Positions 1 to 7,671 of a DNA stretch of 55,683 nucleotides are shown piece by piece; positions within the stretch are counted from its first letter, which is position 1, and each line of letters starts with the position of its first letter. The notes under the pieces are model-generated. The model worked only from the letters and a program-made list of their open reading frames with translations, searched no databases and had not been told where the DNA came from. The stretch comes from HGM04593 sp045589695 (GTDB taxonomy: Bacteria > Bacteroidota > Bacteroidia > Bacteroidales > Bacteroidaceae). The position numbers and the translations under genes were made by a program. The stretch is from the NCBI GenBank assembly GCA_045589695.1, contig JAZNPP010000024.1, forward strand, positions 1 through 55,683, in the 5' to 3' direction.

Positions 1-88
1 ATCGCTCACTGAGCTTGATGATTTGCTCGAGAGTCTGAATCTTTCGTTTGGAACAGATATTTCAAAATATAAATTAGACAAAGAATAA
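1..88 (+). CDS. rpoA: RNA polymerase alpha subunit, C-terminal end (partial)
   Basis: Only the last 28 codons are present; they end in TAA at 86-88. The readable tail (SLTELDDLLESLNLSFGTD, then ISKYKLDKE) looks like the acidic C-terminus of the alpha subunit, the assembly platform and promoter-UP-element contact of RNA polymerase. The identification rests on this short tail plus the position two bases before rplQ, which is the conserved rpoA-rplQ order at the end of the bacterial S10/alpha ribosomal operon. The 5' part lies outside the window. Confidence 0.85.
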   Translation, partial: SLTELDDLLESLNLSFGTDISKYKLDKE

Positions 89-90
89 TT

Positions 91-570
91 ATGAGACATA
101 AGAAATCTTTTAACCATTTGGGCCGTACTGCATCTCACAGACATGCTATGCTTTCAAATATGGCTGTTTCGTTGATAATGCACAAAAGAATCACTACGAC
201 CCTTGCAAAGGCAAAAGAACTCAAGAAGTTCGTAGAGCCGCTTATAACAAAGTCAAAAGAGGATACAACCAATTCTCGTCGTGTAGTATTCAGCTATCTC
301 CAGAGCAAAGAAGCTGTTACTGAGCTTTTCAAAGAGATCTCAGTAAAGGTTGCAGAGCGTCCGGGCGGCTATACTCGCATCATCAAGTTGGGCACACGTT
401 TGGGTGACGCAGCCGAGATGTGTTTCATCGAGCTTGTTGATTACAACGAGAACATGGCTAAGACTCAGGCTAAGAAGACACGCCGCCGTCGTTCTACAAA
501 GAAGGCTGACGCGCCTGCAGTAGAAGAGGCAGCAGTTGCAACAGAAGAGACACCAGCTGTAGCAGAATAA
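91..570 (+). CDS. rplQ: 50S ribosomal protein L17
   Basis: This is a large-subunit ribosomal protein bound near the peptide exit tunnel. The N-terminal 115 residues are a complete L17 domain (start MRHKKSFNHLGRT, then HRHAMLSNMAVSL and the GGYTRIIKLGTRLGD block near residues 90-105). The last 40 residues are an extension with a run of Arg/Lys (KKTRRRRSTKK) followed by an Ala/Glu-rich tail; such tails make L17 longer than the roughly 120-residue minimal form and are common in Bacteroidota. The gene follows rpoA by two bases and is followed by a strong terminator, so it is the last gene of the operon. The ATG at 91 is certain. Confidence 0.97.
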   Translation: MRHKKSFNHLGRTASHRHAMLSNMAVSLIMHKRITTTLAKAKELKKFVEPLITKSKEDTTNSRRVVFSYLQSKEAVTELFKEISVKVAERPGGYTRIIKLGTRLGDAAEMCFIELVDYNENMAKTQAKKTRRRRSTKKADAPAVEEAAVATEETPAVAE

Positions 571-592
571 TAAATTACTTACTTAATAGATG

Positions 593-628
593 TGAGAGGG
601 TACCGTGAGGCACCCTCTCATTTTTTTT
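593..628 (+). terminator. Rho-independent terminator after rplQ
   Basis: A 9-base stem (593-601 pairs with 612-620) with a 10-base loop is followed by eight Ts at 621-628. It lies 23 bases after the rplQ stop and closes the rpoA-rplQ operon. Confidence 0.9.
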
Positions 629-711
629 ATCCTCTTCTTGCGGCTTCTGCAAGCTATCATGCGCTTCGGCTTGCAAATTCAGAGAAAAACATTAAAATAT
701 TTTAAAACATC

Positions 712-745
712 TTGTTAGTAATGCGGAAATTTTTCTTTAAATTTG
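712..745 (+). promoter_or_regulatory. Candidate promoter of the nqr operon
   Basis: TAAATTTG at 738-745 matches the Bacteroidetes -7 consensus TAnnTTTG exactly. A TTG at 712-714 could be the -33 element, but the 23-base gap is a little long. The expected transcription start near 752 would leave a leader of about 27 bases before nqrA. Bases 629-711 between the terminator and this site show nothing else. Confidence 0.5.
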
Positions 746-778
746 TGACGGATAATGTACTAACGTAACCCAAACTAT

Positions 779-2128
779 ATGCACAGAGTTGTAAAAATTT
801 CTAAGGGGTTGAATATCAATTTGAAAGGTGCTCCTGTTCCGGAAATGACATCGGTGGAGGCGGCGAAGCTTTACGCTTTGATGCCGTCCGATTTTACACG
901 CATTGTTCCTAAGGTCGTAGTTAAGCCCGAGGATGCTGTAAAAGCCGGTGATCCTTTGTTTATTGACAAGACTATCCCCGAATTGCAATTTGTTTCGCCT
1001 GTGAGCGGAAAGGTTGTAGCGGTTAACCGCGGTGAGAGAAGACGCGTTCTTAGCGTAGTAGTAGAATCGGACGGCAAGTTCGAGTCAGTAGAGTACAAGG
1101 CAAAAGATGTTCTTTCTTTGTCGGCGAACGAAGTCAAGGCAGACTTGCTGAAAGCGGGTTTGTTCGCATTCATGCGTCAGAGACCGTATGATGTCATTGC
1201 CGCTCCTTCTGATACCCCTCGTGCCATTTATGTATCGGCATTCGACTCTAAGCCGCTTGCGGTAGATTTCGAGGTCGCTCTCAAAGGCAATGAAGATGAC
1301 TTCCAGACTGGTCTTGATGCGCTTTCACGCATCGCTCCCGTTCACTTGGGTATCTGCGCTTGTCAGAAGTCTACGGCGTTGCTCGTGGCAAAGAATGTTA
1401 CCACGACAATTTTCAAGGGCCCTCATCCTGCTGGCAACGTAGGCGTTCAGATAAACAGGACAGCTCCCGTGAACAAGGGCGAGATCGTTTGGACAATAGG
1501 TGCCGAAGAGGTAATCTTCATAGGCCGTCTGTTCAACAAGGGCGTTGTTGATTTCACACGTACTGTGGCTCTTGCCGGCAGCGAGGTCAAGAATCCTTCA
1601 TACAGCAAGGTTGTTCTCGGCGCTCAGCTCTCTTCACTCGTGAAGGGTCGTCTCGAAGAGAAACACGAACTGCGTATTATCGACGGCAATGTCCTCACAG
1701 GCAAGAAAACGGCTGCTGACGGTTTCCTCGGCGCATTCTCGACAGAAGTTACCGTCATCCCCGAAATAATGGGCGGTGACGAGCTTATAGGTTGGGCGGC
1801 TCCTCGTTTCTCTATGTACAGCACAAGCCGCAGCTACTTCAGCTGGCTCTTCCCCAAGCGTAAGTATACTATCGACGCGCGTATCAAGGGCGGTGAGCGT
1901 CACATGATTATGTCAAACGAGTACGACAAGGTGTTCCCGATGGATATCTATCCCGAATATCTTATCAAGGCAATAATAACAGGCAATATCGACAAGATGG
2001 AGCAACTCGGCATTTACGAGGTTGCGCCCGAGGACTTCGCTCTTTGCGAGTTCGTTGACTCTTCAAAATTGGAGCTGCAGCGTATCGTGCGTGAGGGCTT
2101 GGACAAACTCCGTGCCGAGATGTGCTGA
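779..2128 (+). CDS. nqrA: Na(+)-translocating NADH:quinone reductase subunit A
   Basis: First gene of the nqr operon. NqrA is the peripheral cytoplasmic subunit of the sodium pump that couples NADH oxidation and quinone reduction to Na+ export. The 449-residue product has the usual length. It opens with the RnfC/NqrA-type barrel-sandwich region (KISKGLNINLKGAP, then PLFIDKTIPELQFVSPVSG with KVVAVNRGERR near residues 60-95) and continues through GICACQKSTALLVA and FKGPHPAGNVGVQ (about 195-220), both typical of NqrA. The C-terminus has the YPEYLIKAIITGNIDKMEQLGIYEV segment seen in the family, which is quoted here only as a landmark near residues 390-415. It is 50 bases upstream of nqrB and cotranscribed with it. 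Confidence 0.96.
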   Translation: MHRVVKISKGLNINLKGAPVPEMTSVEAAKLYALMPSDFTRIVPKVVVKPEDAVKAGDPLFIDKTIPELQFVSPVSGKVVAVNRGERRRVLSVVVESDGKFESVEYKAKDVLSLSANEVKADLLKAGLFAFMRQRPYDVIAAPSDTPRAIYVSAFDSKPLAVDFEVALKGNEDDFQTGLDALSRIAPVHLGICACQKSTALLVAKNVTTTIFKGPHPAGNVGVQINRTAPVNKGEIVWTIGAEEVIFIGRLFNKGVVDFTRTVALAGSEVKNPSYSKVVLGAQLSSLVKGRLEEKHELRIIDGNVLTGKKTAADGFLGAFSTEVTVIPEIMGGDELIGWAAPRFSMYSTSRSYFSWLFPKRKYTIDARIKGGERHMIMSNEYDKVFPMDIYPEYLIKAIITGNIDKMEQLGIYEVAPEDFALCEFVDSSKLELQRIVREGLDKLRAEMC

Positions 2129-2178
2129 TAATACGAGGCCGTAAGGCCGAATTTTAATGCAAAATAAAATCAAATCGT

Positions 2179-3357
2179 ATGAAATTTTTGAGAAACTATC
2201 TTAATAAAATTAAGCCTAACTTCGAAGAGGGCGGCAAGCTCCATGCTTTCCGTTCATTGTTCGATGGCTTCGAGACTTTCCTGTTCGTTCCTAACGACAC
2301 CTCGAAGAGCGGCGTGAACATACATGATGCAATCGACAGCAAGCGCATCATGTCACTTGTCGTTATTTCTCTTTTGCCCGCGATGTTGCTCGGTATGTAT
2401 AATATCGGTCTTCAGAACGCTCTTGCAGCGGGCACAGCCGAGACTACGAGCTGGTTCAGCATGTTCCTTTACGGTCTGCTCGTGATGCTTCCCAAGATTG
2501 CGGTATCATACATCGTCGGTCTTGGCATAGAGTTTACGGTAGCGCAGTGGAAGAACGAAGAGATTCATGAGGGTTTCCTCGTGTCAGGTATTTTGATTCC
2601 GATGATTGTGCCGGTAGGCTGTCCGTTGTGGATACTTGCCCTTGCGACAGCGTTCGCCGTAATCTTCGCTAAAGAGGTCTTCGGAGGTACAGGCATGAAC
2701 ATCGTGAACGTTGCGCTTGTAGCGCGCGCGTTCATCTTCTTCGCTTATCCTTCTGTTATCTCAGGCGATACGGTATGGGTGGCTACCGAATCTATTTGCG
2801 GTCTCGGCTCAACGGTAGACGGCTATACATGCGCGACCGCTCTGCAGTATGTTGCCAACGGTCAGGAAATTATGGGCGCAGCCGGTACGGCTCTCTCGAC
2901 AACCGACATGCTATTCGGCTTCATGCCGGGTTCAATCGGCGAGACAAGCGTCATAGCAATAGCGATTGGCGCCGCGATACTTCTTTATACAGGCGTCGCA
3001 AGCTGGAAGACAATGCTCAGCGTCTTTGTCGGCGGTATCGTTATGCTCTTTGTTTTTGCTGACAAGCTGCCTGCCGGCATGCCGATATGGGAACATCTGC
3101 TTCTCGGCGGCTTCTGCTTCGGTGCAGTGTTCATGGCGACAGACCCTGTAACATCGGCCCGTACCGAAACAGGAAAATACATCTATGGCTTCGGAATCGG
3201 CGCTATGACAATAATTATCCGTGTCCTCAACCCCGGTTATCCCGAAGGTATGATGCTTGCGATATTGCTCATGAATGTCGTGGCTCCGTTTATCGATTAT
3301 TGCGTAGTGCAGTCAAATGTGAGCGCACGTGCAAAACGTCTAACAAAAAAGAACTAA
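2179..3357 (+). CDS. nqrB: Na(+)-translocating NADH:quinone reductase subunit B
   Basis: Large membrane subunit of the NQR sodium pump. The 392-residue protein has about ten hydrophobic segments after a soluble N-terminal stretch of about 55 residues (KPNFEEGGKLHAFRSLFDGF). NqrB carries one covalently bound FMN and the riboflavin/quinone sites. The flavinylation motif is at residues 214-220 (DGYTCAT), with Thr220 the expected FMN acceptor; the position before Ala-Thr, usually Gly, is Cys218 here. EVFGGTGMNIVNVALVARAF (165-184) and FMATDPVTSARTETGKYIYG near residues 320-340 are further family landmarks. The stop is only six bases before nqrC, so translation is probably coupled. Confidence 0.96.
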   Translation: MKFLRNYLNKIKPNFEEGGKLHAFRSLFDGFETFLFVPNDTSKSGVNIHDAIDSKRIMSLVVISLLPAMLLGMYNIGLQNALAAGTAETTSWFSMFLYGLLVMLPKIAVSYIVGLGIEFTVAQWKNEEIHEGFLVSGILIPMIVPVGCPLWILALATAFAVIFAKEVFGGTGMNIVNVALVARAFIFFAYPSVISGDTVWVATESICGLGSTVDGYTCATALQYVANGQEIMGAAGTALSTTDMLFGFMPGSIGETSVIAIAIGAAILLYTGVASWKTMLSVFVGGIVMLFVFADKLPAGMPIWEHLLLGGFCFGAVFMATDPVTSARTETGKYIYGFGIGAMTIIIRVLNPGYPEGMMLAILLMNVVAPFIDYCVVQSNVSARAKRLTKKN

Positions 3358-3363
3358 CACGAT

Positions 3364-4203
3364 ATGGCAGCAAAGAAATATGTTTGTAAAGTGTGCGGAT
3401 ATGTTCACGAAGGCAGCGAGGCTCCTTCTGTATGTCCGTTGTGTAAGGCCGCGGCTTCGGAGTTCGAGGCTGTTAAAGGGCCTAAGAAAAAGGGACTTGA
3501 CACCAACAGTGATATCTATGCAGTCATCTATTCTGCTGTAGTAGTAGTTATCGTGGCTTTCCTTTTGGCAGGTGTGTCATCACTCCTCAAACCGCGTCAG
3601 GATGCGAATGTGGAACTTGACAAGAAAAAGCAGATATTGGCTTCTCTCAACATCAAGAACTCTCCTAATGCGGCCGCAGAGTATGACAATGTTATCAAGA
3701 GCGACCCGGTTATCAATTCCAAAGGCGATGTCGTTAAAGAGAACGGCGGCTTTGAGGTTGCCAATGATGCTGTGGATGAATCCAATCTTCCTTTGTATAT
3801 AGCAGAGGTCAATGGCGAAAAGAAGTACATCATTCCGATGACCGGTAACGGTCTTTGGGGCGGCATCTGGGGATATCTGGCCTTGAATGATGATTGTAAT
3901 ACAATATATGGCGTTTACTTCTCTCATGCAAGCGAGACACCCGGTCTTGGCGCAGAAATAGCAGGCGACAAGTTCCAGTCACGTTTCCCTGGCAAGTTGC
4001 TCGCTAAAGACGGCGAGGTTGCGCTTACTATTGTCAAGAAGGTGCAGGACGAAGCGGTCGAGGTCAATGCTGTTTCAGGAGCTACTATTACCTGTAATGG
4101 TGTAAATAATATGCTCAAGAACAAAATTGCTCCTTACTTGGCATATCTTTCTGCAAATGCTTCAAGTGCGAATGTTGAATCCGCAGCCGCAGCTGCACAG
4201 TAA
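3364..4203 (+). CDS. nqrC: NQR subunit C fused to an N-terminal rubredoxin-like domain
   Basis: NqrC is the subunit with one transmembrane helix, a covalent FMN and a periplasmic flavin domain. Here the ordinary NqrC starts only at about residue 45 (GLDTNSDIYAVIYSAVVVV, helix about 51-72). It is preceded by a compact zinc/iron ribbon with Cys8, Cys11, Cys24 and Cys27 in the pattern CKVCGYVHEG-x6-CPLCKA, matching the rubredoxin-like domain at the C-terminus of rubrerythrins (12 residues between the CxxC pairs, fewer than in free rubredoxins). The flavinylation motif SGATIT is at 238-243, with Thr243 the likely FMN acceptor. The protein ends in an Ala/Ser-rich tail. The ATG at 3364 is supported by the six-base gap to nqrB and by the well-formed ribbon itself, so the fusion is not a start-codon artefact. 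Confidence 0.94.
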   Translation: MAAKKYVCKVCGYVHEGSEAPSVCPLCKAAASEFEAVKGPKKKGLDTNSDIYAVIYSAVVVVIVAFLLAGVSSLLKPRQDANVELDKKKQILASLNIKNSPNAAAEYDNVIKSDPVINSKGDVVKENGGFEVANDAVDESNLPLYIAEVNGEKKYIIPMTGNGLWGGIWGYLALNDDCNTIYGVYFSHASETPGLGAEIAGDKFQSRFPGKLLAKDGEVALTIVKKVQDEAVEVNAVSGATITCNGVNNMLKNKIAPYLAYLSANASSANVESAAAAAQ

Positions 4204-4220
4204 ATAGTGGAGGAATAATT

Positions 4221-4847
4221 ATGGGACTATTTTCAAAGAAAAATAAAGAGGCGTTCAATACTCCTCTCTTCAAGGAAAATCCTGTAACAGTTCAGGTGCT
4301 CGGTATCTGTTCGGCTTTGGCTGTTACAAGCAAATTGGAGCCGGCTATCGTAATGGGTCTATCAGTGACCATTATCGTGGCTATGGCTAACGTGATCATT
4401 TCGCTTATCCGCAATACCATTCCGATGCGTATCCGTATAATCATCCAGCTGGTTGTGGTGGCAGCTTTGGTTACATTAGTAAGCGAAGTTCTCAAGGCCT
4501 TTGCATATGATGTCAGCGTGCAGCTGTCAGTGTACATCGGTCTTATCATTACCAACTGTATCCTTATGGGACGTCTTGAGGCGTTCGCTATGCAGAACAA
4601 GCCTTGGCCATCGTTCCTCGACGGTATCGGTAACGGTTTGGGTTATGCGATGATTCTTGTTATTGTGGCATTCTTCCGCGAGTTCTTCGGTACAGGAGCT
4701 TTATTGAATATTCAGATAATTCCGCAGAGTTTCTACGATGCAGGTTATCTCAATAACGGTCTTATGCTCATGACTCCTGCCGCGTTCATACTTATCGCGT
4801 GCATAGTATGGTATCAGAGAGCTAAGGACAAAAGTTTACAGGAATAA
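4221..4847 (+). CDS. nqrD: Na(+)-translocating NADH:quinone reductase subunit D
   Basis: Integral membrane subunit of the NQR pump, 208 residues with about six helices. NqrD and NqrE form a pseudo-symmetric pair that holds an iron centre in the membrane. Family landmarks are FKENPVTVQVLGICSALAVT (residues 18-37), with the conserved Cys in the first helix, and LIITNCILMGRLEAFAMQNK near residues 108-127, with the second conserved Cys. The gene is 17 bases after nqrC and has a purine-rich GTGGAGG at 4207-4213 upstream of its ATG, one of the few Shine-Dalgarno-like sequences in the window. Confidence 0.96.
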   Translation: MGLFSKKNKEAFNTPLFKENPVTVQVLGICSALAVTSKLEPAIVMGLSVTIIVAMANVIISLIRNTIPMRIRIIIQLVVVAALVTLVSEVLKAFAYDVSVQLSVYIGLIITNCILMGRLEAFAMQNKPWPSFLDGIGNGLGYAMILVIVAFFREFFGTGALLNIQIIPQSFYDAGYLNNGLMLMTPAAFILIACIVWYQRAKDKSLQE

Positions 4848-4875
4848 TAATTAGATACGGTAAAGAATAATAATT

Positions 4876-5502
4876 ATGGAACATTTCATTAGTTTGCTTG
4901 TCCGTTCGGTTTTCGTGGACAATATGGTATTCGCCTTCTTCTTGGGTATGTGTTCATACCTGGCTGTATCTAAGAGCGTAAAGACCGCTATAGGTCTCGG
5001 TATCGCTGTCGTTTTCGTGCAGGTTATCACACTCCCGGTGAACTACCTTCTTCAGACAGCTGTTCTTGCTAACGGCGCTATTGTAGAAGGCGTTGATTTG
5101 ACATTCCTCGCGTTCATCCTTTTCATTGCGGTCATTGCTGGTATAGTTCAGCTTGTTGAGATGATTGTTGAGCGTTTCGCTCCTGCACTGTACAATCAGT
5201 TGGGTATATTCCTTCCGCTCATCGCCGTGAACTGCGCTATCATGGGCGGTTCGCTTTTCATGCAGCAGCGCATCGGCCTTCCTGCCGACAATTCACAGGC
5301 TATTACCTGTTTCGCCGACTCTGTTGCTTTCGCTATCGGTTCAGGTTTTGGTTGGATGGTGGCTATCGTCCTGTTTGCCGCTATACGTGAGAAAATGGAG
5401 TACTGCAACGTTCCTAAGCCTCTTCGCGGTCTTGGCATCGCCTTCATCACCGTAGGTCTTATGGCTATGGCGTTTATGTGCTTCTCTGGTATTAAAATGT
5501 AA
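4876..5502 (+). CDS. nqrE: Na(+)-translocating NADH:quinone reductase subunit E
   Basis: Integral membrane partner of NqrD, 208 residues with about six helices. The start (MEHFISLLVRSVFVDNMVFA) and the first-helix FFLGMCSYLAVSK with its conserved Cys are characteristic. LPLIAVNCAIMGGSLFMQQR near residues 115-134 carries the second conserved Cys. These two cysteines and the matching pair in NqrD are known to ligate the intramembrane iron centre that passes electrons from NqrF to the FMN of NqrC. The gene lies 28 bases after nqrD and 12 bases before nqrF. Confidence 0.96.
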   Translation: MEHFISLLVRSVFVDNMVFAFFLGMCSYLAVSKSVKTAIGLGIAVVFVQVITLPVNYLLQTAVLANGAIVEGVDLTFLAFILFIAVIAGIVQLVEMIVERFAPALYNQLGIFLPLIAVNCAIMGGSLFMQQRIGLPADNSQAITCFADSVAFAIGSGFGWMVAIVLFAAIREKMEYCNVPKPLRGLGIAFITVGLMAMAFMCFSGIKM

Positions 5503-5514
5503 TAAAGTAAGGAT

Positions 5515-6783
5515 ATGAATACAAATTTGATATTAGCAAGTATAGCTGTCTTCCTTGTAATAATCCTTGTATTGGTTGTTATTCTGCTTGTGGCAAAGCG
5601 TTTCCTGTTGCCGGGCGGAAACATCAAGGTTAAGATAAACGGAGAGAACGAAGTTGAGGTCGCTGCAGGCGGCGCATTGCTCGGTACGCTTGCCGAGAAC
5701 GGAATATTCCTTCCGTCTGCTTGTGGCGGTAAGGGCTCTTGCGGCCAGTGCAAGCTTCAGGTTATAGAGGGCGGCGGCGAGATTCTTCCTTCTGAGACCA
5801 GCCACTTCACACGCAAAGAGCAGCAGGCTCATTGGCGTCTCGGTTGTCAGGTGAAGTGCAAGAACGATATGGAAATCAAGGTGCCCGAATCGGTTATGGG
5901 CGTCAAGGAATGGGAGTGCGAGGTTATCTCGAACAAGAATGTCGCTACTTTCATCAAGGAGTTTATCGTTGCGTTGCCTCCGGGCGAACACATGGACTTT
6001 GTGCCGGGTTCTTATGCGCAGATTAAGATTCCTGCATACGACATGACATACGATAAGGATATCGACAAGTCGCTCATCGGTGAAGAATATCTGCCTGCAT
6101 GGGAGAAGTTCGGCCTGCTTGGCCTCAAGTGCAAGAACACTGAAGAGACAATCCGTGCATATTCAATGGCCAACTATCCAGCCGAGGGTGACCGCATTAT
6201 GCTTACAGTACGTATTGCGACACCTCCTTTCAAGGCCGACCGTTCAGGCTTTATGGATGTGCCTTGCGGTATAGCTTCATCCTATATCTTCACTCTGAAA
6301 CCGGGTGACAAGGTTATAATGAGCGGTCCTTACGGTGACTTCCATCCTATCTTCGATTCTAAGAAAGAGATGATGTGGGTAGGCGGCGGCGCCGGTATGG
6401 CTCCATTGCGCGCGCAGATTATGCACATGACAAAGACATTAAAGACAACCGACCGTACGATGACCTATTTCTACGGTGCCCGCGCGTTGAACGAGGTATT
6501 CTACCTTGAGGACTTCCTTCAGCTTGAAAAGGAGTTCCCCAACTTCTCGTTCCATCTTGCGCTTGACCGTCCGGACCCTGCAGCCGATGCGGCCGGCGTC
6601 AAGTATACGGCAGGCTTCGTTCATCAGGTGATTTATGAGACATACCTCAAAGACCACGAGGCGCCTGAGGATATCGAATACTACATGTGCGGTCCTGGTC
6701 CGATGTCAAAGGCTGTCGTAAACATGCTTACGGATCTCGGCGTAGAGGAAAAATCTATCATGTACGATAACTTCGGAGGTTAA
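5515..6783 (+). CDS. nqrF: Na(+)-translocating NADH:quinone reductase subunit F
   Basis: NADH-oxidising subunit of the NQR pump, 422 residues. It has one N-terminal membrane anchor (about 6-27), a [2Fe-2S] ferredoxin domain with Cys70, Cys76, Cys79 and Cys111 (pattern C-x5-C-x2-C-x31-C), an FAD domain with RAYSMANYP, and an NADH domain with GGGAGMAPLRAQI and YMCGPGPMSKA near the C-terminus. Electrons move NADH to FAD to 2Fe-2S and then to the NqrD/E iron centre. It is the last gene of the operon and is followed directly by a long hairpin. All six subunits are complete; the flavin transferase ApbE needed to load FMN is not in this window. Confidence 0.97.
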   Translation: MNTNLILASIAVFLVIILVLVVILLVAKRFLLPGGNIKVKINGENEVEVAAGGALLGTLAENGIFLPSACGGKGSCGQCKLQVIEGGGEILPSETSHFTRKEQQAHWRLGCQVKCKNDMEIKVPESVMGVKEWECEVISNKNVATFIKEFIVALPPGEHMDFVPGSYAQIKIPAYDMTYDKDIDKSLIGEEYLPAWEKFGLLGLKCKNTEETIRAYSMANYPAEGDRIMLTVRIATPPFKADRSGFMDVPCGIASSYIFTLKPGDKVIMSGPYGDFHPIFDSKKEMMWVGGGAGMAPLRAQIMHMTKTLKTTDRTMTYFYGARALNEVFYLEDFLQLEKEFPNFSFHLALDRPDPAADAAGVKYTAGFVHQVIYETYLKDHEAPEDIEYYMCGPGPMSKAVVNMLTDLGVEEKSIMYDNFGG

Positions 6784-6796
6784 TGATGCATCCCCG

Positions 6797-6839
6797 ACAA
6801 ACAAGAGGGCGACCCATTTTGGGTCGCCCTCTTGTTTGT
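6797..6839. terminator. Bidirectional terminator between nqrF and pgeF
   Basis: A perfect 20-base stem (6797-6816 with 6820-6839) and a 3-base loop sit between two convergent genes. The stem ends in A/T-rich arms on both sides, giving U-rich tracts in either direction, so it can stop transcription of nqr and of the metY-pgeF unit. Confidence 0.9.
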
Positions 6840-6854
6840 TTCAGGAACACTCTC

Positions 6855-7643
6855 TCATGTTCGCTCTGTAATCATTATTCCGTTGAATATCCTTCCGGAA
6901 TTTATTCCCAATCTTCTTGCAGAAAAGAAGTCAAGGTAACGCTCGTAGGTGCATATAGCCGAGAGGTGGACATTCTCTTCTCTTATGCCCATCTCAACAA
7001 GCTGCATGCGGTTACACTCCCATAGGTCGATATGCCATTTCTCGCCTTGCCGGGACGGGTAGCGTCCTGCAATTCTTTCCATATCAAATCCGCTCTTCCT
7101 GAATGTCTCGTAGACCTCATCGCCTACTTCAAATGCCTCTTTTGAGATTCCAGGCGCTATAATCGCTCTGATATTAGCGCTGTCGCATCCGTAACGGGTT
7201 CTCATCTGTAACACGCACTCCTGAACAATTCTTGCGACGGTTCCTCTCCAACCGGCATGTACCGCAGCCGCAACGCCTTTCGTGCTGTCGTAGAGCAGTA
7301 CGGGAATGCAGTCTGCCGTAGATACACCTACGCATACATTTGAGAGGTCAGTAATTATTGCGTCAATCCCATGCAGCCGCTTCTCCTGTAACGGCTTGGG
7401 CTGTTCAAGAAAATCCTTGTCGATGCGGATGACACGGTTGCCGTGTGTCTGTATTGGAAGAACAAGTCTGTCGTCATCAATACCAAGTTCCCGGCAAAGC
7501 TCTTTGCGGCACTCTGCGACATGTTCCGGCCTGTCTCCGCAGTAGTGCGTGATGTTGAAACCCTCATAATTGCCGGAGCCTCCCCCACGACAGGTGGAGA
7601 AGGCTCTTATATTGCAGTCTGTCCTGTATTCAAACAGTATCAT
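6855..7643 (-). CDS. pgeF: PgeF/YfiH-family peptidoglycan editing factor
   Basis: 262 residues, the usual length of the multicopper polyphenol oxidase-like YfiH family (laccase-domain proteins). E. coli YfiH/PgeF removes wrongly incorporated L-Ser from muropeptides, and relatives act on purine nucleosides. The metal-site residues are visible: His67 in QTHG, Cys112 in STADC and His129 in VHAGWRG. The C-terminus (CTYERYLDFFSARR) is the conserved end of the fold. It lies 28 bases downstream of metY on the same strand and is probably cotranscribed with it, ending in the shared terminator. Which of the two reported activities it has cannot be told from sequence. Confidence 0.9.
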   Translation of the reverse strand: MILFEYRTDCNIRAFSTCRGGGSGNYEGFNITHYCGDRPEHVAECRKELCRELGIDDDRLVLPIQTHGNRVIRIDKDFLEQPKPLQEKRLHGIDAIITDLSNVCVGVSTADCIPVLLYDSTKGVAAAVHAGWRGTVARIVQECVLQMRTRYGCDSANIRAIIAPGISKEAFEVGDEVYETFRKSGFDMERIAGRYPSRQGEKWHIDLWECNRMQLVEMGIREENVHLSAICTYERYLDFFSARRLGINSGRIFNGIMITERT

Positions 7644-7671
7644 AACCTCTTATCGCGGCTTTTCTTCAAGC

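Noticed and set aside
571..778. tRNA or small RNA gene in the larger intergenic gaps
   Set aside because: No cloverleaf with a TTCRA T-loop and CCA-side acceptor was found here or in the other gaps (18350-18611, 29336-29592, 49798-50088, 52708-52902).
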